DNA from: HK-STAS-PATE-2 sp035906575
Lineage (GTDB): Bacteria > Patescibacteriota > Patescibacteriia > 2-12-FULL-60-25
DNA length: 5,782 nucleotides
Assembly (NCBI GenBank): GCA_035906575.1
Contig: JAMIEW010000067.1
Location: forward strand, 1 to 5,782
Direction: 5' to 3'
The notes beneath the pieces are model-generated. The model did not search any database, was not told the origin of the DNA, and saw only the letters and a list, made by a program, of their open reading frames with translations. The translations under genes were made by a program, and so were the position numbers. Shown in pieces: positions 1-5,782 of this stretch. The number at the start of each line of letters is the position of its first letter. The first letter of the stretch is position 1.

Positions 1-1
1 A

Positions 2-856
2 GCCTTTCTCGACGAAGAATACCGCTGGAAAGAACGCATCGCAAAAGACGGAGCCCCTTATAAAGAGACCTTGCGCCAAGCACTTTTTTTGAGTTACTGG
101 CTCTATACGGATATTGATGACCGACACGGCGCTTATCGCATCAAGCAACAACTAGAAGATTGGCGGCTCACGCTCTCTCGTGATGAAACCGAGAGCTTGG
201 CATTGCGTTTACTCTCTCTAGATTCACGTATTGAAGAATCTGTAAAAGCGTTGGCCCAAGGCCGTTTCGAAGAAGCTGAACTAGCCGCATCCGTTAGTGC
301 TCAGGGGTTAGAGAATGTCGCGCACGATATGGACCGCTTGCGTCCACACTGGTCTGAAGAGACGGCGAATGCCTTTGGTGAGACGTGGTCGCGTATGTCG
401 GCGCAAACGCTCCAGCAACGTGAGCGTATCGTCCAAGCCGGGCTTGATCCGAGTGATTTAGCCACGGTTGAGATGAATGCATCCAGCACAACCATGACCG
501 TAACGACCACCGATATCGTGGCGACAACGACAGCTTCTACACCAACCACAACGCCACCAATCATCGCTGCTACGAGTACAAATCCTACAGTGAGACGTAT
601 CAGCATCATTCCAAGTTCAACCTCTTTGAGCTTTGGACAAACCATCTCGCTACGCGCCTTTGCCATTGATGACGATGGCGGTCGCAATGATGTGACACCA
701 CGCTGCCAATTCAGCGTTGCCCCAGCAGGGTTTGGCCAAATCGACAAACAATTATTTAGCGCATTGGCGAATGCAGGCTCAGCCGTGATTTCAGCAAGAT
801 GCCAACTTGAAGATCAATCCTATAATGGATCGGTTACCGTTGAGGTGCGCTTTTGA
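2..856 (+). CDS. Partial C-terminal part of a probable envelope protein: helical region, Thr-rich linker, Ig-like (Big-type) domain
   Basis: The frame is open to the left edge, so the real start lies upstream; the 284 residues seen (numbered from base 2) are the C-terminal part. The TTG at 71 is inside the frame, has no ribosome binding site and is unlikely to be the start. Residues about 1-155 are charged and probably helical; the stretch with LLSLDSRIEESVKAL resembles helical regions seen in some FecR-associated proteins, but this is only a resemblance. Residues about 160-196 (bases 479-589) form a Thr/Ser/Pro-rich, low-complexity linker. Residues about 198-284 look like a bacterial Ig-like beta domain: alternating hydrophobic strands, SLSFGQTISLRAFAIDDDGG, and a last strand SVTVEVRF. 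Two cysteines, each in an RCQ triplet, could form a disulfide, which would suit an extracytoplasmic location. It stops 31 bases before the cyclase gene and is probably co-transcribed with it. The function and any N-terminal signal peptide or FecR domain cannot be seen here. Confidence 0.8.
   Translation, partial: AFLDEEYRWKERIAKDGAPYKETLRQALFLSYWLYTDIDDRHGAYRIKQQLEDWRLTLSRDETESLALRLLSLDSRIEESVKALAQGRFEEAELAASVSAQGLENVAHDMDRLRPHWSEETANAFGETWSRMSAQTLQQRERIVQAGLDPSDLATVEMNASSTTMTVTTTDIVATTTASTPTTTPPIIAATSTNPTVRRISIIPSSTSLSFGQTISLRAFAIDDDGGRNDVTPRCQFSVAPAGFGQIDKQLFSALANAGSAVISARCQLEDQSYNGSVTVEVRF
479..589 (+). other. Thr/Ser/Pro-rich linker coding segment
   Basis: This in-frame stretch of about 37 codons is dominated by Thr, Ser, Ala and Pro, for example TTTASTPTTTPP, encoded by repeated ACN codons. 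It separates the helical part of the first protein from its C-terminal Ig-like domain. Such linkers are typical of exported or surface proteins and may be O-glycosylated. The composition is seen directly; the location is inferred. Confidence 0.7.
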
Positions 857-881
857 CAAATGAGGCCTTTGGATTGACCAT

Positions 882-885
882 GGAG
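882..885 (+). promoter_or_regulatory. Weak, closely spaced ribosome binding site of the cyclase gene
   Basis: GGAG lies just 2 bases before ATG 888, closer than the usual 5-9 bases. A further GAGG at 862-865 is too distant (22 bases). An in-frame TGA at 861-863 limits any upstream extension, and no ATG, GTG or TTG lies in frame between that stop and ATG 888. The start is therefore 888 or an internal codon such as ATG 918, which would cut into the first membrane helix. Poor spacing suggests translational coupling to the preceding gene, whose stop is 31 bases upstream. Confidence 0.4.
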
Positions 886-887
886 TC

Positions 888-2867
888 ATGAAAACGCGCT
901 TATTGCCGCTTGCTGGCATGTTATTGGGTTGTGCCATGGTCGCCTTTGGCGCCGAGTCGCTCGGATTGTTTCACTCCGCGTCATCTCGCCTCACCGACAT
1001 GGCCTTTTTGGATCGCCAAGCCGACCCGCGTTTAATGATCGTTTCTATTGATGATGCTTCGCTCTCGCGCATCGGTCGTTGGCCATGGGACCGCTCGGTT
1101 CATGCTGAACTTGTTCGCCGTCTTTCTGAGGCGGGCGCCAAGGTGATTGCGGTGGATGTGAATTTTCCTGAGGTTTCAAATGCGATACATGATCAAGAGC
1201 TCGCTGACGCGATTAGGCTCGCGGGCAACGTTGTTTTACCGATTGAGCTCTCTGATGTCGTGATTGAAAACGGGGAGTATCTTCAGCGCGGCGAAGCCGT
1301 CCAGCCTATTTCACAAATTCTCGGCGCGGCCGCTGCATCTGGTTTTACGAACCTTCCTTTAGACGCTGACAATGTCTCGCGTCGTATGCCGGTTATCGTT
1401 CGTGAAAAAGACGGTTCAAGTGTAAAGAGTTTTGCGGCTGAAACATTGCGTGTCGCAGGACTTGCTCCGGCGACAAATGAAATCTCGACCGATAGCTTTG
1501 GTCGTCTCATTATTAATTATCCGGGGAGTCCTGGTACAATCCGTCGTCTTTCTGCTGCCGATATTTTGCAGGGCTCGACGAGCCTTGAATCGGTGAAGGG
1601 GAGCATTGTTTTTATCGGTGCCACTGCGCGTGATTTGCATGATGAGCAGCTCGTCCCAACATCGGCCGGTACGCCGATGAGCGGCGTTGAAATTCACGCT
1701 TCGATTGCCGACACCCTTTTATCGCGCGCGTGGTTGCGTGATCTGAATATGGCGCTCGCTGGGCTCGGTATTTTACTTGCGGTATTTGCGGTTGGTTTTG
1801 CCGCCTATCTCTTACGTCCGCGCTACAGCGTGATGTTGTTACTTCTCGGTATTGCAGGGTATGCCGTCGCGACCTTCGTCCTGTTTGATAAGGGGATTTT
1901 GCTCGGCTTATTGTGGCCGGTGATCGCGATGGTTGCTGCCTATATGGGCGCATCGGTATTTCGTTTTGTGACATCTGAACAAGATAAACAAGAGATTAAA
2001 CAAATTTTTGGACGCTATGTCTCGCCAAGTGTCGTCGAGTCATTGATGGCGGACCCTTCTAAAATCCGTCTTGGCGGAGAACGTCGCCGCATGACCGTGC
2101 TCTTTTCAGACTTGCGCGGATTCACCACGCTTTCAGAAAGCCTTACGCCAGAGCAACTTGTCGAAGTCCTCAATCTCTATCTCGATGAGATGACCAAGAT
2201 CGTGTTTGAAGAAGGTGGTGTGCTCGATAAATACATCGGTGATGCCGTCATGGCGTTTTGGAATGCCCCAATGAATCAAGAAGATCATGCCGTTCGCGGT
2301 GTGCGTTGTGCATTAAAAATGAAAAAACGTTTGCATGAGATGAATACGCGTGCCGAATTTCCTAACGGCGTTCAGTTGCGTGTTGGTGTGGGGTTGAATA
2401 CGGGAGAGATGGTGGTAGGTAATATCGGCTCATCACTTCGTCATGACTATACCGTTATTGGTGATAGCGTAAATCTCGCTTCACGTACCGAAAGTTTATG
2501 TAAAGACTATGGCGTTGAAATCATCGTGACTAAAAATACCCTCACTGATTTAGCTGGAGCCTTTCTTGTGCGCGAACTCGATCAAGTCGCCGTCAAAGGC
2601 AAAGCCGAACCGATTAAGATGTATGAAGTCCTTTCAGCCACTGAAAGCGCAACCGACGAAGAGAAAGAACGCTCCGCACTCTTTGCTGATGCCCTCACTC
2701 AGTACTACCAGCGTCATTTCTCGCAGGCTAAGGCGCTCTTTGCGGCCTATATGACCCGTTTTGCCAATGACACCACCGCTCAGCTCTTTTTTGACCGCTG
2801 CAGCGAATATGAAGCCAATCCGCCAGGCGTTGATTGGGACGGGACCTTTGTGAGAAAGACGAAGTAA
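888..2867 (+). CDS. CHASE2-domain class III adenylate/guanylate cyclase, membrane-bound
   Basis: A complete 659-residue sensor cyclase that should make cAMP (less likely cGMP) from the nucleoside triphosphate. Order of parts: N-terminal membrane helix (about 5-28); extracytoplasmic CHASE2 sensor (about 30-283, with IVSIDDASLSRIGRWPWDR and GSIVFIGATARDL typical of CHASE2); three membrane helices (about 289-309, 313-333, 336-357); the FGRYVSPSVVESLM linker (374-387); and the cyclase domain (about 400-582). Catalytic residues look intact: metal-binding D408 (LFSDLRGFT) and D452 (YIGDAVMAFWNAP), purine-selecting K448 and T522 (DYTVIGD), and transition-state N529 and R533 (VNLASR). The Lys/Thr pair is the one usual in class IIIb adenylate cyclases. 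The C-terminal 70 residues (about 590-659) look like a TPR-like helical hairpin ending in DWDGTFV, a tail common in this family. ATG 888 is chosen because it keeps the first membrane helix. Its GGAG is only 2 bases away, so initiation may be weak or coupled to the upstream gene. The sensed signal is unknown. Confidence 0.95.
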   Translation: MKTRLLPLAGMLLGCAMVAFGAESLGLFHSASSRLTDMAFLDRQADPRLMIVSIDDASLSRIGRWPWDRSVHAELVRRLSEAGAKVIAVDVNFPEVSNAIHDQELADAIRLAGNVVLPIELSDVVIENGEYLQRGEAVQPISQILGAAAASGFTNLPLDADNVSRRMPVIVREKDGSSVKSFAAETLRVAGLAPATNEISTDSFGRLIINYPGSPGTIRRLSAADILQGSTSLESVKGSIVFIGATARDLHDEQLVPTSAGTPMSGVEIHASIADTLLSRAWLRDLNMALAGLGILLAVFAVGFAAYLLRPRYSVMLLLLGIAGYAVATFVLFDKGILLGLLWPVIAMVAAYMGASVFRFVTSEQDKQEIKQIFGRYVSPSVVESLMADPSKIRLGGERRRMTVLFSDLRGFTTLSESLTPEQLVEVLNLYLDEMTKIVFEEGGVLDKYIGDAVMAFWNAPMNQEDHAVRGVRCALKMKKRLHEMNTRAEFPNGVQLRVGVGLNTGEMVVGNIGSSLRHDYTVIGDSVNLASRTESLCKDYGVEIIVTKNTLTDLAGAFLVRELDQVAVKGKAEPIKMYEVLSATESATDEEKERSALFADALTQYYQRHFSQAKALFAAYMTRFANDTTAQLFFDRCSEYEANPPGVDWDGTFVRKTK

Positions 2868-2869
2868 CT

Positions 2870-2873
2870 GAGG
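2870..2873 (+). promoter_or_regulatory. Candidate ribosome binding site of the metallopeptidase-like gene
   Basis: GAGG sits immediately after the cyclase stop and 12 bases before ATG 2886, a long but possible spacing. A second purine run, GGAGA at 2894-2898, lies 3 bases before the in-frame ATG 2901. The exact start is therefore uncertain among 2886, 2892 and 2901; the difference is at most five residues of the disordered N-terminus. Confidence 0.35.
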
Positions 2874-2885
2874 TATTATCATTGT

Positions 2886-4343
2886 ATGAGCATGGAGAAA
2901 ATGGGAGTAAATGAAGATTCTGCACGGGTTGAGCGAACCACTGCACCACAAGGCTCAGCGCGCCACGAAAGTCCAGAGAGACCTCTAAAAGAGTCTCAAG
3001 TATGGAAAACTCAAGAAGGTGAACCTCTTTGTCGCGTAGAGGCAGCATACGGTGAAGTTGAGGAGGGTGCTTACCATATCCATGGCAGAGCCAGATCTTT
3101 AACATCCCTCCTCCTGCATGGTGAAAAAAATGGAAAACCGGTGACGATAGACGTTTTACGGATGACGGGTGCAGTAGGAGAAGCGCCAACCATTGGTAAG
3201 ATTCTCATGGCTGAGAAAAAACAAAAAAGCTACGCATTCAGTCAGTCTCAGGGTCTCGTCACGGCTCCACCGTTAGATGATCCAGGTGCGCTAGCCGTGC
3301 TTTTGCATGAACTTGGACACGCTGCGCAAAATACCGAGCCTGAGTTCAGAAAATATTTAGCTGAAAATCGCAAGCCGCTATTTGAAACAGAAAACCCTGC
3401 TTCTCGAGAAGAAGTCATAGGTCAGCTTAAGGCGTCTGTGCCAGATATTGATGAGCAAGAGATTAGTCGCCGCATGTCTGAGTGGGATTTTTTCGCAGAA
3501 CGCGTCAGAACTGAAAATGCAAAGAAAAAATCCCTACAGGGGTCAATAGATGAGGTGCGGCATCGCTTGAACGGCGAATACTTGGCTATCGTTGAAAAAA
3601 GCCCCAAACTGCAAAATTTTCTTCAGGGGCTAAAAAGCAAAGACATTGGCGTGGTATTTCAACAGCACGAAGTCCGTCTTGCGGACAACCGGTCGGATAT
3701 TTTTCGTCTCCCTGGCATTAAATCGCCCTTGTCAGAGTCACAGCAAAACCAGCTATTTTCTCCTGAAGGTAAGCAAAAAATCATCGCGATCTTAGAACAT
3801 TTTCAACAGCCATCCACGAATGATATGGTGTCTGATGTTTTTTTTGAGGGCGGTCACCTGGTGATCAAACTACCGCTGGGTAGCAATGAATATTCAGACG
3901 GTATTTTCGTTGAGCTCCCTATCGGTAAAACCGCCGATCATGCAAATGCCGCCAAGATCGTTACGGATGAAAGTACGCTGCGCGAGCTTGAAGCTCAATC
4001 AGAAAAGGTTGACCAAGCCATTAAAGAGGCAAAATATCTCTTACAACAATACATCCAAGATCATGATCTTGCCGACACGTTTAACCTCCCTAGAGCTATT
4101 GCCGAAAGAGATGCAAATGCTCGGGCAATGATTTGGATGAATAAAATGAAATCAGCAGGAGTAAATCTTTTTGCTGTAAGTGCTGCACCAGGTCAGGAGG
4201 AGGGGAGTTGTGAAACGGATCCAGACGAACCCATTCAGGGCTCAGCTCACCAAGCGTTACGTAACTCTATCAATTCCTACAGGGCAAACATCGGACAAAT
4301 GCGTCAGGCAAAAGGAAAGACGAAGTATCCTCGTTCATCGTAG
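2886..4343 (+). CDS. HEXXH zinc-metallopeptidase-like protein of unknown function
   Basis: A 485-residue protein not recognised as a named family. The clear motif is HELGHAAQ at 141-148, preceded by the hydrophobic helix LAVLLHE: the zincin zinc-binding helix, with H141 and H145 as ligands and E142 as catalytic base. The probable third ligand is E407 in AERDANARAMIWM, matching the E-x-x-A-x-x-x-A helix that supplies the third ligand in several gluzincin-like families; E199 or E205 (SEWDFFAERV) is an alternative. Residues 1-45 are charged and probably disordered, about 47-125 look like beta strands, 150-250 are charged and helical, 315-346 look like beta strands (VFFEGGHLVIKLPLG), 362-392 are probably coiled coil, and the tail from 430 is polar. 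No signal peptide or membrane helix is seen, so it is probably cytoplasmic. ATG 2886 is favoured by GAGG at 2870-2873 (12-base gap); ATG 2892 and 2901 are in-frame alternatives. It starts 18 bases after the cyclase stop, so co-transcription is likely. Peptidase activity and substrate are inference only. Confidence 0.8.
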   Translation: MSMEKMGVNEDSARVERTTAPQGSARHESPERPLKESQVWKTQEGEPLCRVEAAYGEVEEGAYHIHGRARSLTSLLLHGEKNGKPVTIDVLRMTGAVGEAPTIGKILMAEKKQKSYAFSQSQGLVTAPPLDDPGALAVLLHELGHAAQNTEPEFRKYLAENRKPLFETENPASREEVIGQLKASVPDIDEQEISRRMSEWDFFAERVRTENAKKKSLQGSIDEVRHRLNGEYLAIVEKSPKLQNFLQGLKSKDIGVVFQQHEVRLADNRSDIFRLPGIKSPLSESQQNQLFSPEGKQKIIAILEHFQQPSTNDMVSDVFFEGGHLVIKLPLGSNEYSDGIFVELPIGKTADHANAAKIVTDESTLRELEAQSEKVDQAIKEAKYLLQQYIQDHDLADTFNLPRAIAERDANARAMIWMNKMKSAGVNLFAVSAAPGQEEGSCETDPDEPIQGSAHQALRNSINSYRANIGQMRQAKGKTKYPRSS

Positions 4344-4387
4344 CTATCTTCAATGCATTGACAAATCCCCCCAAAAACGTTGAGCTG

Positions 4388-4411
4388 ATGGCGTTCAATC
4401 TTGAACACTAG
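4388..4411 (+). other. Possible 7-codon leader mini-ORF before the helicase
   Basis: ATG 4388 opens a frame for MAFNLEH and stops at TAG 4409-4411, overlapping the helicase Shine-Dalgarno. A ribosome ending here would sit on the helicase initiation site and could melt the adjacent hairpin. No good ribosome binding site precedes it (only TTGAGCTG), and such short frames arise by chance, so this is a speculative call. Confidence 0.15.
4393..4406. repeat. Perfect 6-bp inverted repeat upstream of the helicase gene
   Basis: GTTCAA and TTGAAC are exact reverse complements separated by two bases (TC). The repeat ends 3 bases before the helicase Shine-Dalgarno. As DNA it could be a dimeric repressor operator. 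As RNA it could form a 5-bp stem with a 4-base loop next to the ribosome binding site. There is no T-run after it, so it is not a terminator. A palindrome this short can occur by chance. Confidence 0.35.
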
Positions 4412-4418
4412 GAGGTGA
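4410..4418 (+). promoter_or_regulatory. Strong Shine-Dalgarno that fixes the TTG start of the helicase
   Basis: AGGAGGTGA is a full-length match to the anti-Shine-Dalgarno end of 16S rRNA. GGAGG ends 6 bases before TTG 4422. An in-frame TGA at 4416-4418 lies inside the site, so no upstream start is possible. The first in-frame ATG (4563) would delete the Walker A motif. TTG is therefore the start. Confidence 0.9.
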
Positions 4419-4421
4419 GTT

Positions 4422-5782
4422 TTGGACCTTCCCATCGCAAAACAACGTGATCGGATCATACAAACCATTCTCGAGAATCCTGTGACGATCATCGTCGCAG
4501 AGACCGGGAGTGGTAAGTCGACCCAGGTGCCACGGTACCTGCTCGATCATGGGTTTAGGGTCATGGTGACTCAGCCGCGACGGCTCGCGGCCTTTTCTGT
4601 CGCAGAGTTTGTGGCTGCCGAATATGGTGAGCCACTTGGCTGCACGATCGGCGTGCGCACGCGTGATGACAAGATCTCAAGTGAGAAGACACGCCTCTTG
4701 TTTGCCACCGACGGACTCGTCGTGATGCGCGAACTCATGGGGCACAATTCTGAATTTGATGTCCTCATCATCGACGAAGTCCATGAATGGAATGTACATA
4801 TCGAAGCCTTGGTTGCGCTAGCACGCAAAGCCATCACTGAAGGTCATCAGATCAAGATCGTCATCATGAGCGCCACGCTCGATGCCGAACGACTCTCAGC
4901 ATACTTCGACGATGCGCCCGTGGTGACCGTGACAGGACGCACCCACCTGGTGAAGAAGATCAAAAAAGGCGCATCCATTGCCGATGACGCGAATGCCTTG
5001 CTCAAGCGAGGCAAGAACGTCTTGATCTTTGTTCCCGGCAAGCGTGAGATTCATGACTTGATGGAGGTACTCGATAGCGAGCACCGACGTGACGCGGTCA
5101 TATTGCCCTTGCATGCTGAGCTTGATACCCACAAGCAACAGCGCTGCTTCAAGCACTATGATCGCCCCAAGTGCATCATCGCCACTTCAGTGGCGCAAAC
5201 GTCGATCACCATCGACGATATCGATGCCGTCATCGACTCGGGTCTCGAGAACCGCGCTTGCGTCGTAGGTGGTGTCACCGGCCTCTATGAAGAGGTGATT
5301 TCACTCGCCGATGCTGAGCAACGTCGAGGACGTGCCGGGCGTACCAAGCTCGGCTACTACATCGATCACGCTCCAGAAGTCGAACGAGATGAATACCCAG
5401 TCCCCGAGATCATGCGAATCAAGCTCGAGCAAATCGCGCTGAAGTTGGCCATGGTTGGTCATCGTATGCAGGACATCGCGTTCTTTCATCAGCCGCCTGA
5501 GTATTTGGTGAGGGACGCCGAGAGCACATTGCAAGCGCTCGGATGCCTGAGCCCATCAGGTAAGGTAACGAAGAAAGGTGGACGCATCGCTCTGCTCCCG
5601 GTTTCGGTAGAAGCCGGTTGCATGCTGCTCGAAGCGGAGCGCCTTGGTGTCGTGGATGAGATTATCCCCGTGATCTCGGTTTTCGAAGCGAGCGGCATTA
5701 CCGAAGGCGATGGTCGCATCGGCTTTGGTGGTTGGCGTGAGCTCTGCGGCGACGAGCAAGATTCAGATCTCATCGCTCAGTC
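4422..5782 (+). CDS. DEAH-box (DEVH) ATP-dependent RNA helicase, HrpA/HrpB-like, 3'-truncated
   Basis: The first 453 residues of a superfamily 2 helicase of the DEAH/RHA group; the frame is open at the right edge. Such enzymes use ATP to unwind or remodel RNA, in bacteria linked to mRNA processing or ribosome work. Motifs in order: I AETGSGKST (26-34); Ia TQPRRLAA (50-57); II DEVH (118-121, Val in place of the usual Ala); III SAT (150-152); IV LIFVPGKRE (201-209); V TSVAQTSITIDDIDAVIDSG (255-274); VI QRRGRAGR (300-307). Two RecA-like domains (about 10-165 and 180-315) are followed by a winged-helix/HA2-like region (about 330-430, with LQALGCLSPSGKVTKKG and LLPVSVEAGCMLLEAE). All ATPase motifs are intact, so it should be active. 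HrpB and HrpA are about 800 and 1300 residues, so a substantial C-terminal part may lie outside the window. HrpB versus HrpA cannot be decided. It starts at TTG with a perfect ribosome binding site and lies 78 bases after the previous gene, so it may be expressed independently. Confidence 0.93.
   Translation, partial: MDLPIAKQRDRIIQTILENPVTIIVAETGSGKSTQVPRYLLDHGFRVMVTQPRRLAAFSVAEFVAAEYGEPLGCTIGVRTRDDKISSEKTRLLFATDGLVVMRELMGHNSEFDVLIIDEVHEWNVHIEALVALARKAITEGHQIKIVIMSATLDAERLSAYFDDAPVVTVTGRTHLVKKIKKGASIADDANALLKRGKNVLIFVPGKREIHDLMEVLDSEHRRDAVILPLHAELDTHKQQRCFKHYDRPKCIIATSVAQTSITIDDIDAVIDSGLENRACVVGGVTGLYEEVISLADAEQRRGRAGRTKLGYYIDHAPEVERDEYPVPEIMRIKLEQIALKLAMVGHRMQDIAFFHQPPEYLVRDAESTLQALGCLSPSGKVTKKGGRIALLPVSVEAGCMLLEAERLGVVDEIIPVISVFEASGITEGDGRIGFGGWRELCGDEQDSDLIAQ

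Noticed and set aside
301..747. Minus-strand open frame of 148 codons with a hydrophobic Val-rich stretch
   Set aside because: The Val-rich stretch is simply the reverse complement of the Thr-rich (ACN) linker codons of the + strand gene, so the apparent membrane helix is an artefact.
71..856. TTG at 71 as the start of the first gene
   Set aside because: The frame stays open to the left edge, there is no Shine-Dalgarno before 71 and the sequence on both sides reads as continuous protein. It is a partial gene.
857..887. Terminator or promoter between the first gene and the cyclase
   Set aside because: The 31-base gap has no hairpin with a T-run and no paired -35/-10 boxes.
2728..3189. Minus-strand open frame of 153 codons across the cyclase/metallopeptidase junction
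   Set aside because: It lies antisense to two well-supported genes, its translation shows no recognisable domain, and the junction contains normal + strand stop and start signals.
3600..3637. Stem AGCCCC/GGGGCT flanked by A-runs, which looks like a minus-strand terminator
   Set aside because: The 6-bp stem has a 20-base loop, sits in the middle of a coding region and no minus-strand gene needs ending there.
4180..4383. Plus-strand 67-codon frame overlapping the end of the metallopeptidase-like gene
   Set aside because: It lies mostly inside the longer gene in another frame, is rich in Arg and Lys without domain features, and the longer frame has the better protein pattern.
4358..4386. TTGACA at 4358-4363 as the -35 box of a helicase promoter
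   Set aside because: The hexamer is a perfect consensus, but at 16-18 bases downstream there is only TTGAGC, TGAGCT or GAGCTG, none resembling a -10 box. It could work only with an activator or another sigma factor.

Overview
The window holds four protein-coding genes, all on the + strand and closely packed: a 5'-truncated gene with a C-terminal Ig-like domain (2-856), a CHASE2-type class III adenylate/guanylate cyclase (888-2867), an HEXXH zinc-metallopeptidase-like protein of unknown role (2886-4343), and a DEAH-type RNA helicase of the HrpA/HrpB kind that runs off the right edge (4422-5782). I see no RNA gene, mobile element, CRISPR array or credible minus-strand gene. The minus-strand open frames lie antisense to these four genes. 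No stretch over 300 bases lacks a gene. The longest intergenic gap is 78 bases (4344-4421).

Organism: clearly bacterial. Evidence includes a textbook Shine-Dalgarno with a TTG start for the helicase, short gaps between genes, and a family mix (CHASE2 cyclase, HrpA/B-type helicase). TGA, TAA and TAG are all used as stops, so there is no sign of a TGA-recoded code. Base composition looks moderate and the metallopeptidase gene looks more A/T-rich than its neighbours by eye. The mix would fit a candidate-phylum bacterium (for example the Peregrinibacteria/Peribacteria group) or a deltaproteobacterium-like lineage. That is a weak guess and the sequence alone does not settle it.

How the genes may work together: the first two genes, 31 bases apart, look like a signalling pair. 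The first product ends in a Thr/Ser/Pro-rich linker and an Ig-like beta domain, typical of a surface-exposed protein. The cyclase carries an extracytoplasmic CHASE2 sensor, three membrane helices and an intact cytoplasmic cyclase domain. The metallopeptidase-like gene begins only 18 bases after the cyclase stop and could share its transcript. The helicase is set apart by a 78-base gap with its own strong ribosome binding site and a small inverted repeat, so it may be a separate unit.

The least explained item is the 485-residue HEXXH protein, in which the likely third zinc ligand sits about 260 residues after the HELGH motif. I found no convincing complete new system, but this protein and its link to the cyclase are what deserve follow-up.
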